DNA of 64,000 nt from Candidatus Aenigmatarchaeota archaeon (GCA_026397315.1 JAPLVC010000003.1:1-64000), one strand, 5' to 3'. Numbered from the stretch's first letter, positions 33,166 through 42,746 are shown. The notes: generated by a model not told the origin, from the letters alone. A program made the numbers and translations.

Positions 33166-33432
33166 TTATCTTATCAGGCCACTGAACACTGCCCACAATG
33201 CACCAACCACCAAGAAAAGCCAGCCAAGAAACTCGAATATGTATACTCCGAAGATGTAAGTGCTTCCCAGCATGTTAGTGAACAAGCTCGCTGTAAATGC
33301 TATCGATACGAGGAAGAAAACCCCCGCGGCCGCTATGAAGTTAAACTGTCGCTCTGCTTTCGTCCTGATTTTCGCGTACTCTGCAAAAACTGGTGTTAGC
33401 AGCGTTGCAATGGCAAGCCATATGTCTATCAT
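33166..33432 (-). CDS. Small membrane protein
   Basis: 88 residues with three hydrophobic helices, at about 3-18, 29-52 and 60-84. The first loop is basic (KIRTKAERQ). No family is recognised. The gap of about 75 bases to the convergent rpl10e end has no other feature. Single gene with an AT-rich upstream region (CAATTATTTAACAAG). Confidence 0.55.
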   Translation of the reverse strand: MIDIWLAIATLLTPVFAEYAKIRTKAERQFNFIAAAGVFFLVSIAFTASLFTNMLGSTYIFGVYIFEFLGWLFLVVGALWAVFSGLIR

Positions 33433-33505
33433 TTGAACACCCCTTGTTAAATAATTGGTCCCGACTCCAATATAAATCCTCGCATGCGTCTGGCAGCACG
33501 TTTGT

Positions 33506-34324
33506 TTATAAATAGACTTCTATGCCTGCGGCGACGAGAATGAACAATGCGCCTATGGCTATTATCTTGAGCGAGTCTAAAAATATGATCTCCATGACTT
33601 TCGTACTTCTGCACCTGAGTATCGCTGCCGACAGCAGTCCGCCCGCGATGCTGGCGCAAAGGTAGCCGACGACCTCGGGTATGCCGTGCGGCAGAAACGA
33701 TAGCGTGACCATGGGAATGTCGGTTATCGATTTAGATAGCTCGCCTATGCACGTGCCCAGGATGGAAGCGTTCCACACGATTATGAACACTGCGCCCGCT
33801 CCGTAGAGCAGCGAGAATATGAAGGAAAATATCATCACTTCCATGTTATTAGCGAAGACTGCTAGAAATGAGTCGAAGTTGCCTTTTATTATCCTGCCCG
33901 TGAACTGGCCGGAAACGGCTGCGCGTATCTCGGTTATCTTGACGAGCTGTACCTGGAAGAAATCCTGCGGCAGGATGAAGGACCACGCGGCGAAAGCGAC
34001 GGTCACGCCGAGGAAGTAGAACAGGAACATCAGTATGTCCTTTTCGTGGCGCTTGAAGAAGTCCTTTTTGTAATGGTTTATGCATGCCTCTTCCTCCATT
34101 TTCTCTTCCTTCATTATCACTCTGGTCAGGAAGTAGACCGACGGCATGATGGTGAATATGACCGCGAACATGCCCGTAAGGTTGAAAGACACGCCTGAAA
34201 TGGTGACCTTGTAGAAAAGCTGCGTCGAGAGAAGCACGCCCACCGTCGTTATGAGCAGCGCCCAGATGAACGTCAGGTAAGGCGACTTGTCCACCTCCCT
34301 GAAGCTGAGGATCGACTCGAGCAT
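33506..34324 (-). CDS. SpoIIM/DUF95-family integral membrane protein
   Basis: 272 residues with about six transmembrane helices. The signature LSFLPHGIPEVVGYLCASIAGG matches the PHG-x-PE element of the stage II sporulation protein M (DUF95) family. In Bacillus SpoIIM belongs to a peptidoglycan-remodelling complex; archaeal members have no known role, and peptidoglycan is absent here, so a membrane-shape or protease-partner role is only a guess. It carries a large cytoplasmic loop (KEEKMEEEACINHYKKDFFKRHEKD). Confidence 0.75.
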   Translation of the reverse strand: MLESILSFREVDKSPYLTFIWALLITTVGVLLSTQLFYKVTISGVSFNLTGMFAVIFTIMPSVYFLTRVIMKEEKMEEEACINHYKKDFFKRHEKDILMFLFYFLGVTVAFAAWSFILPQDFFQVQLVKITEIRAAVSGQFTGRIIKGNFDSFLAVFANNMEVMIFSFIFSLLYGAGAVFIIVWNASILGTCIGELSKSITDIPMVTLSFLPHGIPEVVGYLCASIAGGLLSAAILRCRSTKVMEIIFLDSLKIIAIGALFILVAAGIEVYL

Positions 34325-34410
34325 AATATTATTATGGCCGCATGCATTTTAATCTCTTGCAGTCGCTAGCTGTCTGAAGCGATTTAAGGCCGGGCAGGCA
34401 GAATATAATC

Positions 34411-35115
34411 ATGAAGTTCCCGAAGCCGGGCAGGAACATTTTTCACAGGGGTTCGAAGGAAGCCGCGCCGCCTGCCGCGAAGGATGGCAAGTCAGCCGAA
34501 GACAAAAAGTTCGTGGAATCCATAAACGAGATATACAGGCAGTTCAAGGAGGAGAAGCTGCGCAAGGAGCGCTTTGCCATTCTCGGCGTTGGCAACGACC
34601 TGAAAGGCGACGACGGCGTTGGCCCATACGTCGCTGAAAAACTAAAGAAACTAATAGGCAAAGACGAATATTTCCTTTTCATAAAGACGGCGATGCCCGA
34701 GGATCACGTCCGCGAACTGAAAGCCTTCACGCCCACGCTTCTCATAATCGTCGACGCTGCGGATTTCGGGAAGAGGCCCGGAAGCCTTAAAGTGATAAGG
34801 GACTACGAGATAAGCGATACGGCGCTCTCAACGCACATAACGCCGCTCAGCATTTTCCTGCGCCTTTACAACGCCGACCAGCCGGTGAAAAACCCGGTCA
34901 CCATAATCGGCATACAGAAGAAAAGCAACGAGTTCGGCCAGCCCCTCGGCAGCGAGGCCAGAGTCGCTGGTGACAAGGTCGCGGAAATAATAAACGACCT
35001 TTATCGCAAGAAGCTGCTCGGCACCATGCTGGAGAAGGAATTCGAGCGTCAATCCAGCGCCATCAAGAAGATAGAGAGCGCTTTCTCGGGCGGAAAAAAA
35101 GCCACAGGCAAATAG
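34411..35115 (+). CDS. hycI: [NiFe]-hydrogenase maturation protease
   Basis: 234 residues. The M52-type core begins at about residue 52: FAILGVGNDLKGDDGVGPYVAEKL, then MPEDHVRELKAFTPTLLIIVDAADFG and STHITPLSIFLRL, matching the HycI/HypD-like endopeptidase with nickel-coordinating Glu/Asp and His. A 50-residue polar N-terminal extension precedes it. Such proteases cut off the C-terminal tail of the large subunit once nickel is in place. The large subunit at 36388-37596 ends with a tail after DPCFSCTDR|M, the same Arg-Met bond as in HycE. The convergent gene is the ferredoxin subunit. Confidence 0.88.
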   Translation: MKFPKPGRNIFHRGSKEAAPPAAKDGKSAEDKKFVESINEIYRQFKEEKLRKERFAILGVGNDLKGDDGVGPYVAEKLKKLIGKDEYFLFIKTAMPEDHVRELKAFTPTLLIIVDAADFGKRPGSLKVIRDYEISDTALSTHITPLSIFLRLYNADQPVKNPVTIIGIQKKSNEFGQPLGSEARVAGDKVAEIINDLYRKKLLGTMLEKEFERQSSAIKKIESAFSGGKKATGK

Positions 35116-35121
35116 CGCGGA

Positions 35122-35460
35122 CTATTTTTTATGCGTTTCTTTGAACTTGTCCTTGTCGGGACCGGCGAGTTCGAACTTGTCCGAATTATCGACGGATTTC
35201 GGGTTTGTCGGGCAGACGTCGTGACATTTGCCGCAGAAGATGCATTTTCCGACATCGATGGACCACGTCTTCTGCTCCCTGTTGACGACTATCGCGTTTG
35301 TGGGACAGTTTATGGCGCAGAGCATGCAGAAGATGCACGTTTCCTTTTTCCATTCCACCTTGCCGCGGAATCCGGGCGGCAGCGAAGGCCGCTGTTTCGG
35401 ATAGCGTCTCGTCGCAGGTCTGGAAAAAAGCCTTTGCAACGCTTCCGGTAAGAGATTCAT
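35122..35460 (-). CDS. Ferredoxin-like hydrogenase subunit (2x 4Fe-4S, NuoI/MbhN type)
   Basis: 112 residues. Two classic 4Fe-4S motifs, CIFCMLCAINCP and CIFCGKCHDVCP, as in NuoI, EchF and MbhN. It carries electrons to or from the active-site subunits at the cytoplasmic face of the membrane complex. It is the last of three hydrogenase genes on this strand, beginning 11 bases after the NuoH-like gene, and is convergent with the protease gene. Confidence 0.88.
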   Translation of the reverse strand: MNLLPEALQRLFSRPATRRYPKQRPSLPPGFRGKVEWKKETCIFCMLCAINCPTNAIVVNREQKTWSIDVGKCIFCGKCHDVCPTNPKSVDNSDKFELAGPDKDKFKETHKK

Positions 35461-35471
35461 TTTTCATACAC

Positions 35472-36395
35472 CTACATGACATAAAACCCTAGCAGGACCC
35501 TGGCAAGGTCGATGAGAGCTAACGGCCCTACGACGAACCAGTAAAACCTGAAAGCCTGAGCTATCTGCAACCTGGCGAACACGACGCGGAATACGATCAG
35601 TATCGCTAGTAACGCGAGCGAATAAACGGCGAAAGTAAGGAGGCTGTTGGCCCCGAGGTAAAGGACCGCTCCCAGAGATATTAACACCCAGAATCCCGCC
35701 GCTTTAGCCAGCTCGAACAGCGCCAGCCTCGGGCCGCTGTATTCCGTCGTGGGGCCTGCGACTATTTCCTGCTCCGCGTCCGGTATGTGGAACGGAGGAA
35801 GCGAAAGCTTGCCCAGCACGCCCATCAGGAAAGCGAAAAATGCGAACGGCAGCTGCAGGGTGAAAAGGGGGACGATACGAAAGCCCGTTAATACGCCAAT
35901 CGTCACCAGTGAGATGACGAAGGGAAATTCATATGCGAACAGCTGCGTGAGCTCCCGTATGCTGCCTAAAGAAGCGAAGGGGTTGCCCGCGGCGAAGCCT
36001 GCGACCGCGAAAAATACGGAAGACATTATCAGGAAGTACAGTACGACGAAAAGGCTGCCCTGGAAAAATATGGGTTCGACGCTGAACATGCCGGGAAGAC
36101 CAGCGATGGGAATGAATAACGCTACAGTCATCAGCGACGCGAACGAGACCACCGGGCACAGCGTAGCTAGCGCGCCTGTTGCGTCGCGGGTTGTTATGTT
36201 CTCCTTCGACAGCAATTTGAAGAAGTCGAAGAATGGCTGCCACAAAGGCGGCCCGATGCGATGCTGCATGCGTGCGCTGACCTTGCGCACTATGCCCATG
36301 TAAAGGAAACCGATTATGAAAGCGGCCAGGAATCCTGGAAAGACGAGCATATTGAAAACGTTCTGCGCCAGCTGGGGCGTCAGCGCTTCAAACAT
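35472..36395 (-). CDS. NuoH/MbhM-like membrane subunit of group 4 hydrogenase
   Basis: 307 residues with eight or so transmembrane helices. The family segments RMQHRIGPPLWQPFFDFFKLL, FASLGSIRELTQLFAYEFPF and DAEQEIVAGPTTEYSGPRLALFELA are all present, including the conserved charged residues at the proton channel entrance and quinone-like cavity. I start it at ATG 36395 because GGAGGT lies 7 bases ahead; the frame runs to 36425. It overlaps the large subunit gene by 8 bases. Confidence 0.9.
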   Translation of the reverse strand: MFEALTPQLAQNVFNMLVFPGFLAAFIIGFLYMGIVRKVSARMQHRIGPPLWQPFFDFFKLLSKENITTRDATGALATLCPVVSFASLMTVALFIPIAGLPGMFSVEPIFFQGSLFVVLYFLIMSSVFFAVAGFAAGNPFASLGSIRELTQLFAYEFPFVISLVTIGVLTGFRIVPLFTLQLPFAFFAFLMGVLGKLSLPPFHIPDAEQEIVAGPTTEYSGPRLALFELAKAAGFWVLISLGAVLYLGANSLLTFAVYSLALLAILIVFRVVFARLQIAQAFRFYWFVVGPLALIDLARVLLGFYVM

Positions 36396-37596
36396 GCGGG
36401 TGACCTCCGTGGCCATGCGCTTCATGCGAGCCGCCGTCTCTCATGTGCAGGATTTCGTGCTTGGTTATTATTTTTTCCTTGCACGATTTCGTGTCGATGA
36501 TGGTCATCCTGTCCGTGCACGAAAAACAAGGATCGAGTGAAGCGACTATAACAGGCACGTCGGATATCGTATGGCCTTTCAGTATTTCCTCCAGGACGTG
36601 GAAGGTCTGGTATGTCGGCGTGCGTATGCGCACCCTCGTCGGTTTTACGCCTCCGGACTGCATGTAATAGAACAGCTCACCGCGCGGCGCCTCGACCCGC
36701 GAAACTGTCTCGAGTCCTTCTTTTACGCTTACGGCTGACGGGAGCTTGAGCGAGATATCGCCCTTTATTTCAGTGAGAGTCGTCAGCGACAGCCGGATCA
36801 TGCGTATCGATTCGAGACATTCCTTCGCGCGGACTATGCAGCGCTCCTGCGCGTCGCCGCCCTCGCCGGTTACGGCCCTGAACTTCAGGTCCTTGTAGGC
36901 GAGATACCCTGTCTCCCGCACGTCGTAATCGATGCCTGAAGCACGAAGATTCGGGCCGACCGGGTTCAGCTCCTTCGCTTTCATTCGAGACAGATGCCCT
37001 ACATTCCTGGTCCTGATCTTCATCAGAGAATCATTCCTGAAAACGCTCAGATAATGCTTCAGCCGCTCTTCCAGCGTGTCGAGGTTTTTGGCCATCTTGC
37101 CGTAGTTTTCCTGACCGATGTCCCTTCTCACTCCGCCTATCACGTTCATCGCGAAGTGCACGCGGTTGCCTGTGAGCGATTCCTGCATGTCCATGACGAG
37201 CTCGCGGTCGCGGAAGATATAATGGAAGAGAGTATCGAGACCAACTTCCCAGGCGACCAGGCCCAGCGCGAGCATGTGCGAATGCATTCTTTCCAGCTCG
37301 CTCACCAGCGTGCGTATGTGCTTTGCGCGGTCGGGAATCTCGACTCCCAGCATCTGCTCGATGCCCTGACAGTAGCATGATGTATGGTAGTGCCCGCATA
37401 TGCCGCAGACGCGCTCGCTCAGGAAGACGCCTTTCGCCCAGGGCCTGTTTTCGAACGACTTCTCGATGCCCTTGTGATTGTAGCCGAGAACGAGCTCCGC
37501 CCCTTTTATCGTTTCCCCTTCGACGCGCAGCTTTATGTGGGCCGGCTCGACCAGCGCGGGATGCTGCGGTCCGAACGGCAGGACAAAATCATGCAT
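36388..37596 (-). CDS. Group 4 [NiFe]-hydrogenase large (catalytic) subunit
   Basis: 402 residues from the ATG at 37596 (MHDFVLPFGPQHPAL); a TATA box (ACTTATAACAG) lies about 27 bases ahead, so it is likely leaderless. The two nickel-binding pairs are intact: ERVCGICGHYHTSCY (Cys64, Cys67) and DPCFSCTDR (Cys357, Cys360). This separates it from NuoD of complex I, where they are lost. After DPCFSCTDR comes Met and a 39-residue tail ending in a His-rich stretch (SHEAHGHGGHPHV), which the adjacent HycI-like protease would remove. It is the first gene of the cluster; a small subunit (NuoB-like) and antiporter-like subunits are not present in the window. Confidence 0.92.
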   Translation of the reverse strand: MHDFVLPFGPQHPALVEPAHIKLRVEGETIKGAELVLGYNHKGIEKSFENRPWAKGVFLSERVCGICGHYHTSCYCQGIEQMLGVEIPDRAKHIRTLVSELERMHSHMLALGLVAWEVGLDTLFHYIFRDRELVMDMQESLTGNRVHFAMNVIGGVRRDIGQENYGKMAKNLDTLEERLKHYLSVFRNDSLMKIRTRNVGHLSRMKAKELNPVGPNLRASGIDYDVRETGYLAYKDLKFRAVTGEGGDAQERCIVRAKECLESIRMIRLSLTTLTEIKGDISLKLPSAVSVKEGLETVSRVEAPRGELFYYMQSGGVKPTRVRIRTPTYQTFHVLEEILKGHTISDVPVIVASLDPCFSCTDRMTIIDTKSCKEKIITKHEILHMRDGGSHEAHGHGGHPHV

Positions 37597-37739
37597 ATAA
37601 TTATTTTGCTTACCTGTTATAAGTAACTTTCCTGTCAAAAATTACTCTTCGACGAAATTAAATAAAATAAGAAATTATGCAGTCATTAAAAAACAGCAAA
37701 CCAAAGGATGAACGGCCCTCTGAAATCCATTTTCCTTTA

Positions 37740-38081
37740 TTATGACGTTCTCATGTTCTTGGGCGTTATCTCTACACGATTGCCATCGAGCAAGTTCATG
37801 TTGAAGCCATTTCCAAGCTCGTTCTCGAAGACAACTTTTTGTACCATACCGGTTCGCGCATTCGCTTCTGATTCCATTATCATGCCTTGATAAAGGAAGC
37901 TGTGCGTTTCTCCTATAGAATCCGCAGGTATTGAATATTTTCCCGGCGTTCTCACGACCTTGTCCCCGATAGCATAATATCCGTGGCCGTCTAAGCCCAT
38001 TCCGATATAAACCGGAGTGGCTTTCCCTGCACCGATCCTGTCAGCTTCTTCCATGCCTTTCCGAAGATCTTTCATTTTCAT
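37740..38081 (-). CDS. Unknown small protein
   Basis: 113 residues, soluble, with beta-rich segments (VYIGMGLDGHGYYAIGDKVV, FNMNLLDGNRVEITP). No family is recognised. GGTGAT is close to the ATGs at 38081 and 38075, either of which could be the start. The gap to the hydrogenase gene (37597-37739) has AT-rich sequence but no clear gene. Confidence 0.5.
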   Translation of the reverse strand: MKMKDLRKGMEEADRIGAGKATPVYIGMGLDGHGYYAIGDKVVRTPGKYSIPADSIGETHSFLYQGMIMESEANARTGMVQKVVFENELGNGFNMNLLDGNRVEITPKNMRTS

Positions 38082-38192
38082 TTCATCACCAAATTATTAG
38101 TGCTTTTGATTTTCTGTTAGCTCTAAGTTTTATAAGCCTTGATTGTTGCTACAAAAAAGTAGAATAAGTGAATAAAAATAAAACCGGTTTCT

Positions 38193-38516
38193 TTATGCGA
38201 CGTCCGCTCCGACTTCAGCGCCTTTGTCGACGGTGACGAGATGGATGTTGTCGCCTTTCACCGCTGCGAGCAGCATGCCCTCCGAAGTCACGCCTTTTAT
38301 GAGCGTCGGCCTGAGGTTGGTGAGCACGACTATCTTCTTGCCGGCCAGCTTCTCCTTGTCGTAGTGATTCTTGACGCCGGCGACCAGGGTTATTTGTTTA
38401 CCTCCAATGTCGACTTCGAGCTTGTAAAGTTTGTCCGATCCCGCTATCTCGTCGGCCCTCAGGATTTCTCCCACCCTGAATTCCATTTTTTCAAAATCCT
38501 TCATTTCAACTTCCAT
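38193..38516 (-). CDS. tRNA-binding domain protein (MetRS C-terminal/beta-like)
   Basis: 107 residues. MEFRVGEILRADEIAGSDKLYKLEVDIG and TLVAGVKNHY, then VVLTNLRPTLIKGVTSEGMLLAA match the OB-fold tRNA-binding domain found at the C-terminus of MetRS and in EMAPII, Arc1 and CsaA. In archaea it often stands as a separate gene beside or away from metG. GAGGGG precedes the ATG by 5 bases. The catalytic metG is not in this window. Confidence 0.85.
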   Translation of the reverse strand: MEVEMKDFEKMEFRVGEILRADEIAGSDKLYKLEVDIGGKQITLVAGVKNHYDKEKLAGKKIVVLTNLRPTLIKGVTSEGMLLAAVKGDNIHLVTVDKGAEVGADVA

Positions 38517-38622
38517 AAAATCCCCTCAATAATAGGGTGGCGCCGTGATTTAAATTATTGAGCGACCTTGAGCGGCCATCCGTCTCGCGCCATTTATTAA
38601 CCTCTGTAAGACAATTATAATT

Positions 38623-40530
38623 ATGAAAAGGGGTTGGGTTTTTGGGTTAGTTTTACTTTTAGCCGTTGCTTTTTTGCTGGTGCCGGGTTTTGCCCGCGCC
38701 GCCAGCCCTGATGTCATCATACTGCCTGACGAGAAAGTCCTTTCCGTCAACTCGGCGGTCCTGATAAAAGTCGACCCCAAGACGACTGAAAAGCCGATGC
38801 GCATCACGTGGTCGGTATATAATACAGGCAGCATAGGCCTCGGCTCTTTCCCGGCAACAACGGACGGAAAGGGTCTCTGTTATTTCTCCAACAGCGACGG
38901 CAACGCGACATGCGGACCGTCGCCATTCTTCAATTCGGGCCCGACCGAGATGTATATCAACGTCATAACGCCCAGCGGCGCGACGAACAAGACCGTCCCG
39001 CTTAACATATCCAACATATCGATCGAGCTCACGGGCGTGAACAAGGTGGACAACACCGTATACATGTTCTTCTACATGGCTCAGAAAGCCTGGATGAAAT
39101 ACAGCATATACAAGGAGGACCTGAGCATATACCAGACCGAGCGCCCGCTTGAATACGATACCGTTAACGCCAGATACGCCGGCAACATCACGCTGAACCC
39201 GGGTGTCTACTACTTTACTTTCATGGTCAACAATTCCGGAACGTATGGCAGCACGCTGAAGAGGATTGAAATCCCTTCGGGCGACTATCTCACCATGCAA
39301 ACCAGCAAGGCTGAATACTGGACCGGAGAGAAGGTCGGAGTGACAGGCACGTCCAGCGCCTCGAGCGTGACTGGAGAAGTGCGCTACCCGGATGGCAAGA
39401 AGGCCAAGGATTTTTCTGTTTCAGTCGCTTCCGATCACACGTTCTCTTACGAGTTCGTGTCCGAGGGCAACTGGCCAGAGGGCGAATACGAGATCCGCAC
39501 GCTCAGCCCGCTGGCCAAGACTACGAAATTCTCGATAGTGGAGTTCTTCGAACTCATACCGGATTCCATTTCCGCCGCCGTCAACGAGTCTGACGATTTC
39601 TCTGAGACCATACAGATAAAGAATCTCAGGCAGAACTCTACTAACATATCAGTTTCCGTATCAGGCGATCTGAAGGACAGCTACGTCGACTTGGGTAAAT
39701 CGTCTTTAGGTCCGCTCGAAGCCACGACGATAAGCATAGACGTGCCTAACATCGAAGCGGACGTCGAGGGCAAGGTGACGGTCAAATCCGGCGACGGCCT
39801 CGAACTCGCGATACCGGTTTCAATAACAATGCTGGAGCCCGGGCAGGTATGCACGGGCGGCAAGTCGCTGGCGATAGATAAAGAGACGATGATTCTTTCC
39901 AGGGAGTGCATAGACGGCGACCCTGTTTACCACGAGATCCGCGTCAGCAACAGCGGCGCTGCAGGACTAACGAGTTTCAGCTACAGCGTCGAGGACACCG
40001 GAGGCGGTGACCAGTATCTGGAGACGCTCGACAGCAGCGGCTACATTGACGTCCCTGTTTCCGACCTGTCGGTTGCGGCAGGCGATTCAGAGACAGTTGA
40101 AATATCCATCACGCCTTCGGGCGCGGGCAAATACGAGGGCCTGATAAACATAAAGGCAGGCGGCGAGACCGCTAGCGTCCTGGTGGTTCTCAACTGCTAC
40201 GCTAACATTTCAGAAGACATAACCAGCCTCTCATACGCGCTTGCGGGCAAGAGCGTTTCCGAGACCGTGAGAAGCGATATCGGCTCGGACATCTCGAAAG
40301 CCGAGAGTGCCCTGACGCTGGGCAACTACGCCCAGGCGAACGAATACTACCAGAAAGCGCAGGCTAAAATCGACATGCTTGAATCCGGAGTAGCGCCGGC
40401 CATGGATCTCACGTGGATAATCATCATAATCGTCATAGCTGTCGTGGCAGTCGTCTTCCTCTGGTTCTTCAAGTTCAGGAAGACGACGGTAGTTTCTGAA
40501 GACGTCGACGACCTTGAGAAGTTCTCGTAA
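38623..40530 (+). CDS. Large surface protein with C-terminal membrane anchor
   Basis: 635 residues. Signal peptide at 1-27 (WVFGLVLLLAVAFLLVPGFARA), an external part made of several Ig-like or CARDB-like beta domains (for instance 320-410 with IQIKNLRQNSTNISVSVSG, and 440-520 with IRVSNSGAAGLTSFSYSVED), a helical stretch near 540-590 (SDISKAESALTLGNYAQANEYYQKAQAKID) and a transmembrane helix at about 596-616 followed by a short basic/acidic tail. It has many N-x-S/T sites. The end layout, membrane anchor and beta domains, fits an adhesin or envelope protein. Confidence 0.75.
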   Translation: MKRGWVFGLVLLLAVAFLLVPGFARAASPDVIILPDEKVLSVNSAVLIKVDPKTTEKPMRITWSVYNTGSIGLGSFPATTDGKGLCYFSNSDGNATCGPSPFFNSGPTEMYINVITPSGATNKTVPLNISNISIELTGVNKVDNTVYMFFYMAQKAWMKYSIYKEDLSIYQTERPLEYDTVNARYAGNITLNPGVYYFTFMVNNSGTYGSTLKRIEIPSGDYLTMQTSKAEYWTGEKVGVTGTSSASSVTGEVRYPDGKKAKDFSVSVASDHTFSYEFVSEGNWPEGEYEIRTLSPLAKTTKFSIVEFFELIPDSISAAVNESDDFSETIQIKNLRQNSTNISVSVSGDLKDSYVDLGKSSLGPLEATTISIDVPNIEADVEGKVTVKSGDGLELAIPVSITMLEPGQVCTGGKSLAIDKETMILSRECIDGDPVYHEIRVSNSGAAGLTSFSYSVEDTGGGDQYLETLDSSGYIDVPVSDLSVAAGDSETVEISITPSGAGKYEGLINIKAGGETASVLVVLNCYANISEDITSLSYALAGKSVSETVRSDIGSDISKAESALTLGNYAQANEYYQKAQAKIDMLESGVAPAMDLTWIIIIIVIAVVAVVFLWFFKFRKTTVVSEDVDDLEKFS

Positions 40531-40615
40531 AACCAATCTGAAAAGGCGAAGATACGAAGATGGCGCGACAGCTTATTCGCACTTTTTTTAAAGGCCGGGA
40601 ATTAAAGCGCCCCGA

Positions 40616-42163
40616 CTACTTCGAGAAGAACCTTTTCAGGGCCGGGTGCATGTCTTCCATGTGCTGCATCGATATCTGCTCGTAAAGCTGGTAGACTATC
40701 ATGACTGCCAAAAGTATACCAGTTCCTGTTCCCAGCGCGTCGGTGAAGTCGGCGAAAGACGCCAGGAAGCCGACGGTCGCACCTCCCAGCACGGAAAGCG
40801 CAGGTATGTATCTGTCAAGGACTTTTTCTATAATCCTGATGTCGCGCCTGAAGCCTGGGATTTGCATGCCGGTCGATTCTATCTGGGAAGCGACGGTCTT
40901 CGAGTCCATGCCAGCTGTGCTGACCCAGAAATACGAGAATATGACCGAGCCGCCCACCATGAACAATGCGTATGTGATAAGCCTGACTATGTCTATGGGG
41001 GCTATGTTGACCAGCGACGTAAGGCCCATCGAGAGCATGGAGAAATACCATACAAGAGCGCCCAGCACGCCGAAGCCGAACACTATCTTTATGCCGGTGC
41101 TCATCTTCTTCTTGGTGTAATAAACGAGCAACGCCCCTAGCAGGGCGAAAAGGCCTATGGATATCATGGTACCAGCGATTGCGGTCGTCCTCGGGTGTAT
41201 CAGGAAGAACACGAGCCCGCTGGTTGGCTGGCCGCTCGTGTCGAAGGTTCCGAGCCATGCGTTGCCGCCCTGCTGCGCGAGCATTTTAGCAAAGACCTGC
41301 ACATTCGCTAGTAACGCGCCTATGAGTATGACCGGAATGTTTGAAGTGTAAAGGAACTTGAGAGGCCAGCGCCTGCCGAAGCCGCGCACCGTCGAAAAAG
41401 CCAGCGGTATCTCGACGCGAATCGCCTGGACGTAGACAACTAACAGGAAAACAATCAACGTCGCTATGACGGGTAGCAGGACTATGAACGCGCTGAGCGG
41501 TTCGCCCGCGCCCATAAGGACGGCGGCGTTGGGTATCGCTCCGGACGGCGGGTTCTGGATGCCGGTCGATATGGACCCGTCCGACGTGAGCGGGTTGAAG
41601 GCGCGGATGACCATCGTCTTCGCGACGCCGGCGACTATGAAAAGGCTTATGCCCGAGCCGAAGCCCCACTTGGAGACGACCTCGTCCATGAACAGGACTA
41701 TCCATCCGCCCAACGCCAGCTGGAGCACGACGATGAAAGCCATGCCGGAGATCGCGGCTATCGCTCCGAAGGCAACGTAAACATAACCTTCTATGAGACA
41801 GAGTGCTATTGAGAGCAGTTTCTGAGTGCCCTGGAAAAGCGTCTTGCCCTTCTGTTCGGAGAGGTCCCATGGTATTATCTTGGAACCGACGAGCAGCTGA
41901 AGAATAATGGACGCCGTGACTATGGGGCCTATACCTAACGTGACTAGAGAACCGAAGGTCGAGCCGAGCAGGATTTCAAGGTATTTGAAGTATTCGTAGT
42001 TCGTCTTCGATATGCCGAAGACGGTGACCTGCGTCATCGCGAAATAAATAAGCAGCGCGATGCCCGTCCACTTCAGCTTTTCCTTGAAGCTCTGCCTCTT
42101 GAGAGGCTCAGATACGCCTGGCAGCCTCTTCAACACGCCGATATAAGCATCTTCAAGTCCCAT
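40616..42163 (-). CDS. secY: Preprotein translocase subunit SecY
   Basis: 515 residues with ten transmembrane helices. Signatures include LGIGPIVTASIILQLLVGS (helix 2 and plug region), RRWPLKFLYTSNIPVIL, and the C-terminal GTGILLAVMIVYQLYEQ. It forms the Sec61-like channel. A promoter (CTTATAAATAT, minus strand, around 42255) lies about 90 bases ahead of the ATG, so secY has its own start although it follows the uS5-uL30-uL15 genes. Adenylate kinase, which often follows secY, is not here. Confidence 0.96.
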   Translation of the reverse strand: MGLEDAYIGVLKRLPGVSEPLKRQSFKEKLKWTGIALLIYFAMTQVTVFGISKTNYEYFKYLEILLGSTFGSLVTLGIGPIVTASIILQLLVGSKIIPWDLSEQKGKTLFQGTQKLLSIALCLIEGYVYVAFGAIAAISGMAFIVVLQLALGGWIVLFMDEVVSKWGFGSGISLFIVAGVAKTMVIRAFNPLTSDGSISTGIQNPPSGAIPNAAVLMGAGEPLSAFIVLLPVIATLIVFLLVVYVQAIRVEIPLAFSTVRGFGRRWPLKFLYTSNIPVILIGALLANVQVFAKMLAQQGGNAWLGTFDTSGQPTSGLVFFLIHPRTTAIAGTMISIGLFALLGALLVYYTKKKMSTGIKIVFGFGVLGALVWYFSMLSMGLTSLVNIAPIDIVRLITYALFMVGGSVIFSYFWVSTAGMDSKTVASQIESTGMQIPGFRRDIRIIEKVLDRYIPALSVLGGATVGFLASFADFTDALGTGTGILLAVMIVYQLYEQISMQHMEDMHPALKRFFSK

Positions 42164-42320
42164 GCAAAAACCTTCAGATATCCTGTTTTATCCTGCATAA
42201 TTTTGTGGTGTGTTTTTTATTTGCAGTATTAACAGATAACAGGATTTGTTAATTATATTTATAAGTCTTGCTAAAATACGTTTCGGATTTGGAAGGTTTA
42301 GTTAAAATAAAAAATAAGAT

Positions 42321-42746
42321 TTACTCGCTGGCTGCGTTCTCTTCCACGGCTTTGCCGCCGGCTTCCTCTATCTTTTCCTTCGCGTGCACTGAGAATGCCT
42401 TTGCAGTCACAGTCAGCGCCTTGGTTATCACGCCTGAGCCGAGGACCTTGTCGAAGCCGAATTCCGCCAGGTTTATTTCGACCTTGCCGTTTTTCAGCGC
42501 CAGGTCTTCGAGGCTGCTGAGGTTTATGACCTTTACTTCCTTCACGCACTTGTAGCTCTTGGGGACGAAGCCGCGCTTGCCGAGATGGTCCGGTTCGTAC
42601 TTCTGAAGCCATGACTTCATGTGCTTGAAACCGCCGGAATAACCCTTGCCGCCGCGCACGCCTTTGCCGCGCCTCTTGCGCATGCCGCCGTAGCCGCACG
42701 TGCGCGTTCCGCGCTTCTTCTCTATTTTCTTTTTCCTGTTCGCCAT
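42321..42746 (-). CDS. rpl15: 50S ribosomal protein uL15
   Basis: 141 residues. N-terminal RGTRTCGYGGMRKRRGKGVRGG is the archaeal uL15 start, followed by GFKHMKSWLQKYEPDHLGKRGF and the core VINLSSLEDLALKNGKVEI...VLGSGVITKALTVTAKAFS. The ATG follows the rpl30 stop directly. Third gene of the uS5-uL30-uL15 run. Confidence 0.95.
   Translation of the reverse strand: MANRKKKIEKKRGTRTCGYGGMRKRRGKGVRGGKGYSGGFKHMKSWLQKYEPDHLGKRGFVPKSYKCVKEVKVINLSSLEDLALKNGKVEINLAEFGFDKVLGSGVITKALTVTAKAFSVHAKEKIEEAGGKAVEENAASE

Noticed and set aside
36388-37596. NuoD of a respiratory complex I
   Set aside because: Both CxxC nickel ligands are kept and the C-terminal tail has a protease site, so it is a hydrogenase large subunit.
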